A stretch of DNA of 64,000 nucleotides from Alcanivorax profundi (GCF_003597125.1 NZ_QYYA01000002.1:310001-374000), one strand, 5' to 3'; shown: positions 37,125-45,463, numbered from the stretch's first letter. The notes: generated from the letters alone by a model not told the origin. Program-made: numbers and translations.

Positions 37125-37246
37125 GCGTTGTCGTCCCCGCGTTGTTGAAGCTGCTTTTCCAGCCGGGAGACCTTCGCCAGGGCATTCACCCCGAACACGA
37201 ATCCCAGCACACCGAACACCATCCCGATAATGCCAAAGGTTTCCAT
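37121..37246 (-). CDS. 41-residue single-span membrane protein
   Basis: A short gene: starts METFGIIGMVFGVLGFVFGV, one glycine-rich transmembrane helix, then a charged tail (LAKVSRLEKQLQQRGDDNA) like a short coiled coil. GGAG lies exactly 7 nt before the ATG at 37246, strong support for translation. The stop overlaps that of the DUF6164-like gene by four bases (37121-37124). Phe/Gly-rich membrane microproteins of this kind often act as regulators of larger membrane complexes, but no partner is evident. Confidence 0.68.
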   Translation of the reverse strand: METFGIIGMVFGVLGFVFGVNALAKVSRLEKQLQQRGDDNA

Positions 37247-37301
37247 TCACTCACTCCGTAACTCGTCTTGTTACCGGTAATCACCCGCCTACATAACGGG
37301 C

Positions 37302-37718
37302 TCACGGTTTCCCACGTTTCGCCTTAGCGGTTTTGGCATGCGCAGACGCCACCGTCATCAGACGACGAAACCGGTCGCACTCCAGATGCCGTGGCGCCGG
37401 GCAATTGGCCGCATGTCGAAGTCCATCCCGCATGGCAGACAAACGCCGGATGGTCAGCTCCAGCTCATCGGCCTTGGCCGCAAGCGCCTGTCGATCAATG
37501 GTGGGCTCGCCGTCAGCGTCAAACATCTCACCAATCTCATCCAGCGAAAACCCCGCCGCACGCCCCAGTGCAATCAGCGCCAGCTGATCCACCACCCGTG
37601 GCGCAAAAAGCCGTTTCAATCCGCTTCGCCCTACCGATGCGATCAAGCCCTTTTCTTCGTAGTAACGCAGGGTCGATGCCGGCACACCGGACTGGCGCAC
37701 CACCTCGGAAATATCCAT
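37302..37718 (-). CDS. MerR-family transcriptional regulator
   Basis: A 138-residue regulator. The winged HTH (MDISEVVRQSGVPASTLRYYEEKGLIASVGRSGLKRLFAPRVVDQLALIALGRAAGFSLDEIGEMF) is followed by the long dimerisation helix and a Cys-containing tail (NCPAPRHLECDRFRRLM). It is divergent from a DUF2938 gene, and the shared gap has a classic MerR-type promoter, with a palindrome inside a 19-bp spacer. It therefore likely activates the DUF2938 gene. The two Cys could sense a metal or redox signal, but this is a guess. Confidence 0.88.
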   Translation of the reverse strand: MDISEVVRQSGVPASTLRYYEEKGLIASVGRSGLKRLFAPRVVDQLALIALGRAAGFSLDEIGEMFDADGEPTIDRQALAAKADELELTIRRLSAMRDGLRHAANCPAPRHLECDRFRRLMTVASAHAKTAKAKRGKP

Positions 37719-37722
37719 GCCC

Positions 37723-37753
37723 TTGACCTCAAGCTGACTTGAAGTTGTACGTT
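37723..37753 (+). promoter_or_regulatory. MerR-type promoter with 19-bp spacer, upstream of DUF2938 gene
   Basis: TTGACC (37723-37728) and TACGTT (37748-37753) are spaced by 19 bp instead of 17, as in MerR-controlled promoters. Inside is the near-palindrome ACCTCAAG-CTGA-CTTGAAGT, similar to SoxR-type sites. Confidence 0.78.
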
Positions 37754-37784
37754 AACACCCACCGCAACCCGAGGACGAGCCACC

Positions 37785-38285
37785 ATGACCCACTTGCTGG
37801 ATTTTCTGCTCAACACTGCCATCGTCGGCCTGTGCGCCACCCTGGTAATGGATGCCTGGAGCTGGCTTCGCCAGCCGCTGCTTGGCGTCGCACCGCCCAA
37901 TTACGCCCTGGTCGGCCGGTGGGTACGGCATATGGGCAACGGTCAGTTCCGTCACCCTGCGATTGCCCAGGCCACCGCCATGCCCCATGAAGCCATCACA
38001 GGCTGGGCCGTCCACTATCTGGTGGGGCTGGGGTTTGCCGGCGCCCTGTTGTTACTGGCGGGCCCCGGCTGGTTGTCGCACCCTACCCTGTGGCCCGCCC
38101 TGTTGTTTGGTCTGCTTTCCGTCGCTGCACCCTTCCTGCTCATGCAGCCTGGCATGGGCGCCGGCCTCGCCGCACGCCGCACGCCCAACCCCCGCGCCGC
38201 CCGCCTGCAAAGCCTGCTTACCCACACTGTCTTCGGTGCAGGGTTATACCTGGGTGGCTGGGTCGCCCATGCTCTCACCCACTGA
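37785..38285 (+). CDS. DUF2938 family membrane protein
   Basis: A 166-residue inner-membrane protein with about four transmembrane segments. The N-terminus (LLNTAIVGLCATLVMDAWSWL), the PNYALVGRWVRHMGNGQFRHPAI block and the C-terminal LLTHTVFGAGLYLGGWVAH fit DUF2938. Family members are of unknown function. It is divergent from a MerR gene, and a MerR-type promoter with a 19-bp spacer lies upstream, so it is probably activated by that regulator. Confidence 0.82.
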   Translation: MTHLLDFLLNTAIVGLCATLVMDAWSWLRQPLLGVAPPNYALVGRWVRHMGNGQFRHPAIAQATAMPHEAITGWAVHYLVGLGFAGALLLLAGPGWLSHPTLWPALLFGLLSVAAPFLLMQPGMGAGLAARRTPNPRAARLQSLLTHTVFGAGLYLGGWVAHALTH

Positions 38286-38508
38286 GCCGGTCTGCCGTTG
38301 ACCATCCCGTTCAGAGATCCGTCCAGAGTGATACAAATTACAATTATCGTCTCATCCTGCGGGTGCTAACCTGACTTAACAGATTACCGGTCGACTCCCC
38401 GGCGCGACCCACCTAGGCTGATAACAGTCTGGGCGCGACCGCCAGGGCCCAAGAGGACAACCGCCTCAATAAACGCGCCCCCCAATAACAAAGAACAGGG
38501 AAGCCCGC

Positions 38509-40110
38509 ATGGACAACGAATTCGATTACCTCATCATCGGTGGCGGCTCAGCCGGGTGCGCCCTGGCCGGGCGACTGAGCGAAGACCCCGACACCCGCGT
38601 GTGCCTGCTGGAAGCGGGTGGCAAAGGGGACGGCCTGCTGGTCAACGTCCCCGCCGGGGCCGTGGCCATGCTGGCCAAGCCGGTGAACAACTGGCTGATG
38701 GAAACCGTGCCGCAAAAAGGCCTGAACGGTCGCCAGGGTTTCCAGCCGCGCGGCAAATGCCTGGGCGGCTCCTCTGCCATCAATGCCATGGTCTATATTC
38801 GCGGTCACCGCGAGGACTACGACCAGTGGGCGGCACTGGGCAACGAGGGGTGGTCCTACCAGGATGTACTGCCCTACTTCCGGCTCAGCGAAGGCAACGA
38901 ACGCCTGCGCAATGATTACCACGGCAACGATGGCCCGCTCAGCGTCAGCGATATCCGCACGGACAGCCCATTTCACGATTACTTTCTGAATGCCGCGCGC
39001 GAATGCGACATCCCCATCACCGATGACTTCAACGGGGAAGAACAGGAAGGCGCCGGGGTATTTCAGGTGACGCAGAAAAATGGCGAGCGCTGGAGCAGCG
39101 CCCGCGCCTACCTGTTCCCGCACCTGAATCGCCCCAACCTGCAAGTGGAAACCCTCGCCCAGGTGCAACGCATCATAGTGGAAGACAAACGCGCCGTCGG
39201 CGTGGAATTCAAGCAAGGTAACCAGACACGTACCTTCCGCGCCCGCAAGGAAGTCCTGCTCTCCGCCGGGGCATTCCAGTCACCACAACTGCTGATGCTG
39301 TCCGGCATCGGTGACGAAGCCGAGCTGAAACAACACGGCATCCCCGTGGTGCATCACCTGCCCGGCGTGGGCAAGAACCTGCAAGACCACCCGGACTTTA
39401 TCTTCGGCTACACCACCGACAGCCCGGACACCTTTGGTTTTTCCCTTGGCGGCATCTGGCGGGCCCTCAAGGCCATGGCCACCTACCGCAAGACCCGGCG
39501 CGGATTGTGGACCTCCAACTTTGCCGAAGCCGGTGCCTTCCTGAAAACCCGCCCCGAACTCTCGGCACCAGATATCCAGCTGCACATGGTCACCGCCCTG
39601 GTGGACGACCACGGCCGCAAACTGCACTTCACCCAGGGGTATTCCTGCCATGTGTGCCTGCTGCGCCCGCGCAGCCGCGGCAGCGTCCAGCTGGCCAGCG
39701 CCAACCCCGATGACCTGCCACTGATCGACCCGGCGTTTCTGGAGAATCCACAAGATCTGGAAGACATGGTCGCCGGCTACAAGATCACCCGCGACCTCAT
39801 GCACGCCCCGTCACTCAAACGCTGGATCAAAAAAGACATGTTCACCGAAAACGTGAACAGTGACGACGAGATTCGCGCCGTCATCCGACAACGCACCGAC
39901 ACCGTCTACCACCCGGTGGGCTCGTGCAAGATGGGGACCGATGAAGCCGCCGTGGTGGACCCGCAACTGCGCGTGCATGGCATCGATGGCCTGCGCGTCA
40001 TCGACGCCTCGATCATGCCCACCCTGATCGGGGGCAACACCAATGCGCCGGTGATGATGATTGCCGAAAAGGCCGTCGATATGATTCGCGGGCAAGTGCG
40101 CGCCGGCTAG
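38509..40110 (+). CDS. GMC oxidoreductase (AlkJ / choline-dehydrogenase-like)
   Basis: A 533-residue FAD alcohol dehydrogenase. FAD motif: FDYLIIGGGSAGCALAGRL at residues 3-21, with LLEAGG at the end of the second strand. GMC signatures are PRGKCLGGSSAINAMVYIRG near residue 83 and SAGAFQSPQLLMLSGIG near residue 255. The active pair is His in VYHPVGSCKMG and the C-terminal GGNTNAPVMMIAEKA. AGGGAA lies 8 nt before the ATG. It is AlkJ-like in length and motifs, so oxidation of medium- or long-chain alcohols to aldehydes with electrons passed to quinone is plausible. It is convergent with a TetR gene. Confidence 0.88.
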   Translation: MDNEFDYLIIGGGSAGCALAGRLSEDPDTRVCLLEAGGKGDGLLVNVPAGAVAMLAKPVNNWLMETVPQKGLNGRQGFQPRGKCLGGSSAINAMVYIRGHREDYDQWAALGNEGWSYQDVLPYFRLSEGNERLRNDYHGNDGPLSVSDIRTDSPFHDYFLNAARECDIPITDDFNGEEQEGAGVFQVTQKNGERWSSARAYLFPHLNRPNLQVETLAQVQRIIVEDKRAVGVEFKQGNQTRTFRARKEVLLSAGAFQSPQLLMLSGIGDEAELKQHGIPVVHHLPGVGKNLQDHPDFIFGYTTDSPDTFGFSLGGIWRALKAMATYRKTRRGLWTSNFAEAGAFLKTRPELSAPDIQLHMVTALVDDHGRKLHFTQGYSCHVCLLRPRSRGSVQLASANPDDLPLIDPAFLENPQDLEDMVAGYKITRDLMHAPSLKRWIKKDMFTENVNSDDEIRAVIRQRTDTVYHPVGSCKMGTDEAAVVDPQLRVHGIDGLRVIDASIMPTLIGGNTNAPVMMIAEKAVDMIRGQVRAG

Positions 40111-40117
40111 CCGGCGC
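40100..40117. terminator. 18-bp palindrome over the GMC oxidoreductase stop
   Basis: GCGCCGGCT and AGCCGGCGC are perfect reverse complements; the TAG stop (40108-40110) sits at the centre. The convergent TetR gene ends 10 nt further on, so a shared 3'-end hairpin is likely, though the loop would be small. Confidence 0.45.
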
Positions 40118-40119
40118 CG

Positions 40120-40755
40120 CTACCGAAGCCCCGCCAGTAACGCACGAACGGTGGCCAACCGGATTACCTCCGGCTTCCCCCAGGGGAATTCGGGGATGGT
40201 AATCAGGTTCATGGCCACCCCCTGCATACCGCACAACAGCACACTCTGCATCTCATCCGCATCGCCCGCGCGCAACGCGCCGTGCGCCTGAGCGTCTTCA
40301 ATGGCCTGGCGAAAAATCTGCAGCCCTTCCTGCACTCCCGAGCTGTCCACAAAGTAACTGTCGCCATCCGCTTGAGGGTGATCCTCAATCAGGAAAATGG
40401 CCCGGTAGTCATCCGGCCGCGACAGCCAGAAATCAATGTACAGCAGACACATGGTTTCCAAGCGGTCTTCCACCGGCGCCGTGGCGTAGCACTGATGCAA
40501 CGCGTCGATCAGCGCCACAAAGATTTCATTCCAGATATGCAACAGCAGCTGACGCTTACCGGGGAACAATTGATACAACGCCGCGGGGGAACACTCTGCC
40601 CGCGCAGCAATCTTGCGCATGGACACACCGTGATAACCCTCCTCGGCAAACAAGGCACGGGCGGCGGCAATGATCCTTTGGCGGCTGTCCTGAGCCTGCT
40701 GGCTGGTGCGGGGCGGACGGCCACGGCGGGCCTTTTTGGTCTTGGTCGAGGTCAT
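40120..40755 (-). CDS. TetR-family transcriptional regulator
   Basis: A 211-residue repressor with a basic N-terminal tail (TSTKTKKARRGRPPRT) before the HTH (SRQRIIAAARALFAEEGYHGVSMRKIAARAECSPAALYQLFPGKRQLL). It is divergent from the amine oxidase gene; a 22-bp perfect palindrome lies in the 65-nt gap and ends 9 nt from this gene's ATG. Autorepression together with control of the amine oxidase gene is very likely. The GMC gene, convergent, may also belong to the regulon. Confidence 0.9.
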   Translation of the reverse strand: MTSTKTKKARRGRPPRTSQQAQDSRQRIIAAARALFAEEGYHGVSMRKIAARAECSPAALYQLFPGKRQLLLHIWNEIFVALIDALHQCYATAPVEDRLETMCLLYIDFWLSRPDDYRAIFLIEDHPQADGDSYFVDSSGVQEGLQIFRQAIEDAQAHGALRAGDADEMQSVLLCGMQGVAMNLITIPEFPWGKPEVIRLATVRALLAGLR

Positions 40756-40763
40756 GGCTTGAT

Positions 40764-40785
40764 TTTAATAAACGCGTTTATTAAA
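40764..40785. promoter_or_regulatory. 22-bp perfect palindromic operator, TetR/amine oxidase
   Basis: The half-site TTTAATAAACG and its reverse complement CGTTTATTAAA meet at the centre with no mismatch. It is the only strong palindrome in the gap between the divergent TetR (40755) and amine oxidase genes. Confidence 0.88.
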
Positions 40786-40820
40786 TTATAAATCCAACAC
40801 GGACAATGTGCGAGAACACC

Positions 40821-42176
40821 ATGAACCATACCGATCTGGAGCAGGATGTCATCATCGTTGGCGCAGGCCTTGCCGGGCTCAAGGCTGCCCTTGAGCTACA
40901 GCAGGCAGGCAAACGCGTAAGGGTTCTGGAAGCACGCGACCGGGTCGGCGGGCGCTCAATGCCCGGTGAAATCGCTGGCCAGACCATCGATCTGGGCGGC
41001 CAGTGGGTGGGCCCGCAACAAACCCTGCTGCTGGAGCAGGCCAGCGCCCTCGGCGTCAAAACCCTGTCCCAATACACCGCCGGGGCCAGCATCCTTTCCC
41101 TGGATGACAACGTCAGCACCTTCACCTCGGACATCCCCAAACTTCCGTTCCTGTCGCTGATGGAGCTGGCCCTGCTGCAACGGCGCTGGAACAAGGAAAT
41201 GCGCAGCCTGCCAGTCACAGCAGAGCCCTGGCTCGCCGCCAAAGCACGGCAATGGGACTCGCAAACCCTGGAAAGCTGGATACTCAAACATGTCCACACC
41301 CGCGGCGCTCGCGAATTCGCCCGCACCATCACCCGCGCGGTGCTCTGCGCCGAACCTCGCCAGGTCTCGTACCTGTGCTTTCTCGAATATCTGCGCCAAG
41401 GGGAAAGCCTTGAAAGCCTGATTGGTATAGAAGGAGGTGCACAGCAGGACAAATTTGCTGGCGGCGCCTGGCAAATCCCCCAACGCATGGCCGCGCAACT
41501 GGGCGACAGTGTGCAGCTTGATTCACCGGTGCACGCGGTGGAACAACACCACGACGGTGTCAGCGTCATCAGCAACGGCCACACCTACCGCGCCCGGCAC
41601 CTGATCATGGCCATCCCACCGGTGCTCGCCGCCAAGATTCGCTATAACCAGCCACTCCCCGCCAAGCGCAACGCGCTACTGGAACGCATGCCCATGGGCT
41701 CGGTGATCAAGATCCATGTCGCCTACGAGCGCGCTTTCTGGCGCCTGCGTGGCCTCAATGGTGGTGTGGTCAGTAACAACCGGGTGTTCAATGTTGTGTT
41801 CGATCAGTCTCTGGATGATGACGGCATGGGCGTTCTGGTGGGCTTTATCGACGCCGACCATGCGATCGCGATGAGCGCCACCGATGAAGCCACCCGGCGC
41901 CAGCAGGTGATAAGCGATCTGGTTCACTACTTTGGGCCAGATGCCGCTCACCCCATCGCCTATGTAGAACAGGACTGGACTGCAGAACCCTGGAGCCGCG
42001 GCTGCTACGTGGCCCACACCGCCCCCGGGGTCATCACGTCCTTCGGTGATACCCTGCGCGAGCCCTGCGGACGAATTCACTGGGCCGGCACCGAAACCGC
42101 AACCCGGTGGTGCGGCTACCTGGATGGCGCTCTGCAATCCGGCATTCGCGCCGCGCAGGAAGTGCTGAACAGGTAA
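40821..42176 (+). CDS. flavin monoamine oxidase family protein
   Basis: A 451-residue FAD enzyme. The dinucleotide motif is VIIVGAGLAGLKAALELQQAGKRVRVLEARDRVGGR near residues 9-43, followed by GGQWVGPQQ. The C-terminal flavin block is RIHWAGTETATRWCGYLDGALQSGIRAAQEVL. This is the layout of amine oxidases (putrescine or monoamine oxidases). The ATG at 40821 is used here; another at 40806 adds five residues and is equally possible. It is divergent from the TetR gene and lies 35 nt past the palindromic operator. The substrate may be a mono- or polyamine. Confidence 0.86.
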   Translation: MNHTDLEQDVIIVGAGLAGLKAALELQQAGKRVRVLEARDRVGGRSMPGEIAGQTIDLGGQWVGPQQTLLLEQASALGVKTLSQYTAGASILSLDDNVSTFTSDIPKLPFLSLMELALLQRRWNKEMRSLPVTAEPWLAAKARQWDSQTLESWILKHVHTRGAREFARTITRAVLCAEPRQVSYLCFLEYLRQGESLESLIGIEGGAQQDKFAGGAWQIPQRMAAQLGDSVQLDSPVHAVEQHHDGVSVISNGHTYRARHLIMAIPPVLAAKIRYNQPLPAKRNALLERMPMGSVIKIHVAYERAFWRLRGLNGGVVSNNRVFNVVFDQSLDDDGMGVLVGFIDADHAIAMSATDEATRRQQVISDLVHYFGPDAAHPIAYVEQDWTAEPWSRGCYVAHTAPGVITSFGDTLREPCGRIHWAGTETATRWCGYLDGALQSGIRAAQEVLNR

Positions 42177-42249
42177 CGTGAGGCACTGCTTCCCTGTCAT
42201 GCTGAGTCGCCGGGCGGATCCGTAACGTCATTGTCGCCTGTAGCCCTAC

Positions 42250-42663
42250 TCAGACAGACGGCGATGAGCCGCGAACACCCCACGTCCACAACCCGGCAGT
42301 AATGCCCGCAGTAGCAACCACCGAGCTCCACAAAATAAACAGAATCGCCGCAGAAAAGCCACTCCAGGCACCGCAAGAACCGAAGTAAGCCAGCAACACG
42401 CAAGCGCCTCCATTACTAACAATGCCCACCCAGATTGGCCCCAACGCCCGCCGCCCATTCAGCGCATGCCGCAAACCAAAACCATAGCCGACGCACAACG
42501 CCAAATAAGCCCAGCCCAAGAGTCGCACAAACATGAAGTCATTAGGCTGAGGCGTCAGCCCAAGGGTCAGCAGCCAGCCAGACGGGAATAGCAGCATCGG
42601 GAAACACCAGATCAGCACGGTTGCGACGATTTTGACGCTGAAGACCCACGACAATGCGTTCAT
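42250..42663 (-). CDS. four-span inner-membrane protein
   Basis: A 137-residue hydrophobic protein with about four transmembrane segments (VKIVATVLIWCFPMLLFP, LGWAYLALCVGYGFGL, WVGIVSNGGACVLLAYF, AAILFILWSSVVATAGITAG). No family recognised. An AAGGGG lies just before the ATG at 42663. It is divergent from a TetR gene, with two operator-like repeats in the gap, so it is probably repressed by that regulator. The role may be transport or envelope-related; not determinable. Confidence 0.7.
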   Translation of the reverse strand: MNALSWVFSVKIVATVLIWCFPMLLFPSGWLLTLGLTPQPNDFMFVRLLGWAYLALCVGYGFGLRHALNGRRALGPIWVGIVSNGGACVLLAYFGSCGAWSGFSAAILFILWSSVVATAGITAGLWTWGVRGSSPSV

Positions 42664-42702
42664 TACCCCTTCCTTTCTTGCAGTGATTGCCTTGGCATAA
42701 CG

Positions 42703-42741
42703 CGACCACTGGTCACGTTACTAAAGGTGACTATTGGTCAC
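42703..42741. promoter_or_regulatory. two copies of a 14-bp operator-like sequence
   Basis: CGACCACTGGTCAC (42703-42716) and TGACTATTGGTCAC (42728-42741) differ at three bases and repeat at a 25-bp interval. Each has the dyad GAC-N5-GTC. They lie between the divergent membrane-protein and TetR genes. Confidence 0.72.
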
Positions 42742-42786
42742 ATAAGCGCTATTGTCAAGCGACTGATACACACAAGGACTTCATCC

Positions 42787-43380
42787 ATGCGAAGACGCCC
42801 CGAACAATTGCGGGCTCGCAAAACCCTGGACGATATTCTCTCGGCGGCCAAAGTATTGATTGGCGAGCGCGGCACCGAAGGGTTTTCCATGACCGAACTG
42901 GCGCAGCACGCTGGCCTTTCCAAACCCGCGCTATACCGTTATTTCCCCAACAAAAAAGCGATTCTGGTGGAGCTGACACAGTCCGTTTTCGAAGAAAACC
43001 GCCATCTGGTCGCTCGTCACTTGGCGGCCACCCGTTCCGGCAAAGAAAAAGAGGTACTGGTCAAAACACTCACCGCCTACTGCTCCGTGCACACCGGCGA
43101 ACCTTATCGGCGTCACTTGCGAGCCGCCATGAGCGCCGATCCAGATCTGGTAGAGTTGGATCTGGCGGACAGCGAACACAATGCTCGACAGGCCACGCAA
43201 GCCCTCCACCCGTTCTTTCCCACCATCGAAAAGGACGAGCTGCATCGGCGCCTGCTGATCCTGATGAATCAGATGGAACCATTTGCGAAACTGGTAGCAT
43301 CTCGGCCAAAAGCGGAGTGGCATCACTTCATTCAAAGCTATGCCTCACTGTGCCTTGCCACCCTGCAGCCCTCATCCTGA
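42787..43380 (+). CDS. TetR-family transcriptional regulator
   Basis: A 197-residue repressor. HTH: KTLDDILSAAKVLIGERGTEGFSMTELAQHAGLSKPALYRYFPNKKAILVEL. The ATG at 42787 (RRRPEQLRAR) has AGGA 8-9 nt upstream and lies 45 nt after the second operator-like repeat; the longer upstream frame would run through the operators. It probably controls the divergent membrane-protein gene and itself. Confidence 0.88.
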   Translation: MRRRPEQLRARKTLDDILSAAKVLIGERGTEGFSMTELAQHAGLSKPALYRYFPNKKAILVELTQSVFEENRHLVARHLAATRSGKEKEVLVKTLTAYCSVHTGEPYRRHLRAAMSADPDLVELDLADSEHNARQATQALHPFFPTIEKDELHRRLLILMNQMEPFAKLVASRPKAEWHHFIQSYASLCLATLQPSS

Positions 43381-43472
43381 AACGGTTCAGCGCACACCTA
43401 AGGCATTACAATGCCGAAGAATGGTCTCCATCATTCCTTTGACATGGCCCGCTCCCACACTCTTTCCCACAC

Positions 43473-44000
43473 TTAGTTGAAAGGGTACTCCAGGCCCAGT
43501 GTGTAGGTTTCCACATCCACCTCATCCAGCGAATAGCGGTCCACACTGCCGCGAAACTTCAGTTTATCCAGCCCGTAGGTGAAACCTATCCCCCAGAAAC
43601 CGTCAGTGCCGTCATCATCACTGCCGTGATCAAGATCTGCGTCCCAGCGCAAGGCGCCGACGCGCAAAAAAACATCAGTGCCGTTGGCCACATGGGCTTT
43701 ACCCATTACCGCGGCTTCGATACCGGAAAGTTCGAGCTCACTGTCATTGCCAAAACTTCCCAACCACACCCCGCCACCTTCGACACCCAACGAAAAGGTG
43801 TCATGGCGATCCAGCGGGAAGCTGACACCCACCAGCAATGAGAAACTGGCATCCGTGGTATCTACACCAGAAGGAATATCCCGAGCATCCAGATCTGACC
43901 AGCCTCCCTTGAACGTCCCGTAAACATTGTGCGAGGCAAACACGGCTGACGATAACGTGAGTGCACAAAACGCAACGCCGGCAAACCATGGCTTTTTCAT
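43473..44000 (-). CDS. small outer-membrane beta-barrel protein
   Basis: A 175-residue protein with a signal peptide ending in AVFA and a mature chain made of alternating strands: YGTFKGGWSDL, SFSLLVGVSFPL, FSLGVEGGGVWLG, AAVMGKAHVANGTDVFLRVGALRWDADL, GFWGIGFTYGLDKLKFRGSVDRY, TYTLGLEYPFN. This is the pattern of an 8-strand OmpA/OmpX-like barrel, though the C-terminal residue is Asn after Phe. AGGGAG lies 7 nt before the ATG. Function unknown. Confidence 0.75.
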   Translation of the reverse strand: MKKPWFAGVAFCALTLSSAVFASHNVYGTFKGGWSDLDARDIPSGVDTTDASFSLLVGVSFPLDRHDTFSLGVEGGGVWLGSFGNDSELELSGIEAAVMGKAHVANGTDVFLRVGALRWDADLDHGSDDDGTDGFWGIGFTYGLDKLKFRGSVDRYSLDEVDVETYTLGLEYPFN

Positions 44001-44150
44001 TCATTTCTCCCTGAAAAAATTATCCTTCCATGAAAATACCACGGCAGAAAAGATCGCGAGAAGCCCGCAAGCCCTCAGGCTCACCAGCGGAGAAACGATG
44101 CCGACATTCATGGCTCCTGATACGCCGGCTTGTCTGCGTTCTATCCTCTT

Positions 44151-44181
44151 AAAAAAACGGGGCCATGAAGGCCCCGTTTTT
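44151..44181. terminator. bidirectional Rho-independent terminator
   Basis: ACGGGGCC, a 5-nt loop, GGCCCCGT (44157-44177) flanked by seven A on the left and TTTTT on the right. It ends the alcohol dehydrogenase gene on the minus strand and could also stop plus-strand transcripts. Confidence 0.9.
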
Positions 44182-44195
44182 GTTACCTGACTGAC

Positions 44196-45248
44196 TCAGT
44201 CCGCCACACTCAGGCTGGACATGTCCATCACATAGCGATGGGCGATATCCCCCTTCACCATCACGTCGTAGGCATCATTCACCTGATCCGGACGAATGAT
44301 TTCACAGACCGGATGAATGCCATGCTCGGCACAAAAATCCAGCACCTCCTGGGTTTCCTGAATGCCACCAATCAGCGACCCGGCTACCCGGCGGCGGCCA
44401 AAGATCATCGGCGCCGATTCAAACTGATCCATGTCACCCACCTGCCCAACAATCACAAGGGTGCCATCCACATCCAGCAAGGGAACGTAGGGGTTCAGGT
44501 CATGCCGTACCGGCACGGTGTCGATGATCAGATCCAGTGACGACTCGGCGGCCTCCATGGCGACCTTATCGGTGGACACCAGCACCCCGGTGGCGCCAAG
44601 ACTTTGCGCTTCTTCTGCCTTGCGGGCGGAGCGGCTCAGTACAGTCACCTCAGCGCCCATGGCCACCGCCAGCTTCACCGCCATATGACCAAGGCCGCCC
44701 AGGCCAATCACCCCGACGCGGCTCCCCTTACCCACGTTCCAGGTACGCAGCGGGGAAAAGGTGGTAATCCCCGCGCATAGAATCGGCGCCGCACGGGACA
44801 AATCCAGGGCATCCGGCACCCGTAACACAAACTCTTCCCGCACCACGATATGCTTGGCATAACCGCCCTGGGTAATCTCGCCATCAATGCGGTCCGGCGA
44901 GCCATAGGTCGGGGTCATACCATGGCGGCAATACTGCTCTTCACCATGGTCACACTGATCACAGGCCTGGCAGCTGTCCACCATGCAGCCCACACCCACG
45001 TTGTCGCCCACCTGATAACGGGTGACCTGTGGGCCGACCTCGATCACCCGGCCAATGATTTCGTGGCCGGGCACCAGCGGGTAATGCTGGTCGCCCCAGT
45101 CGCCGTTCACCGTATGCAAATCGGAATGGCAAATGCCGCTGAACAGAATTTCGATGGCCACATCATTGCCGCGCAAGGCTCGCCGCTCAAAATGATAGGG
45201 CTGCATGTGGGCATCGGAGGAAAAAGCCGCGTAACCGACGGTTTTCAT
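44196..45248 (-). CDS. NAD(P)-dependent alcohol dehydrogenase (YahK/cinnamyl-type)
   Basis: A 350-residue zinc alcohol dehydrogenase. Catalytic zinc: Cys in GICHSDLH near residue 39, His in VPGHEIIG near residue 62, and Cys in ILCAGITTFSPL. Structural zinc lobe with four Cys: CQACDQCDHGEEQYC near residues 93-107. Coenzyme site VIGLGGLGHMAVKLA, NADP-type. The order GICHSDLH and CAGITT(F/Y)SPL is that of YahK and cinnamyl-alcohol dehydrogenases, which reduce a broad range of aldehydes. GGGAG lies 6 nt before the ATG. A strong terminator follows. Confidence 0.92.
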   Translation of the reverse strand: MKTVGYAAFSSDAHMQPYHFERRALRGNDVAIEILFSGICHSDLHTVNGDWGDQHYPLVPGHEIIGRVIEVGPQVTRYQVGDNVGVGCMVDSCQACDQCDHGEEQYCRHGMTPTYGSPDRIDGEITQGGYAKHIVVREEFVLRVPDALDLSRAAPILCAGITTFSPLRTWNVGKGSRVGVIGLGGLGHMAVKLAVAMGAEVTVLSRSARKAEEAQSLGATGVLVSTDKVAMEAAESSLDLIIDTVPVRHDLNPYVPLLDVDGTLVIVGQVGDMDQFESAPMIFGRRRVAGSLIGGIQETQEVLDFCAEHGIHPVCEIIRPDQVNDAYDVMVKGDIAHRYVMDMSSLSVAD

Positions 45249-45463
45249 AGACTCTCCCGGGAATGGATTTCACTGGAAACACTAACGACGGCGCAGTGAA
45301 CACCGCGCCAGAGAGAGCACCATGGTAAGGGAGCGATGCCCCCGACCGGCCACCGGATACTGTCGATTTCTTGCCAGATTCTGCAGAATTCGGCGACATT
45401 CGTCGCTGATCAGGGAAAACAGAAAAGAACGAGCGCAGAGGGGAGGAGCGGCAGGTGGGAGGG

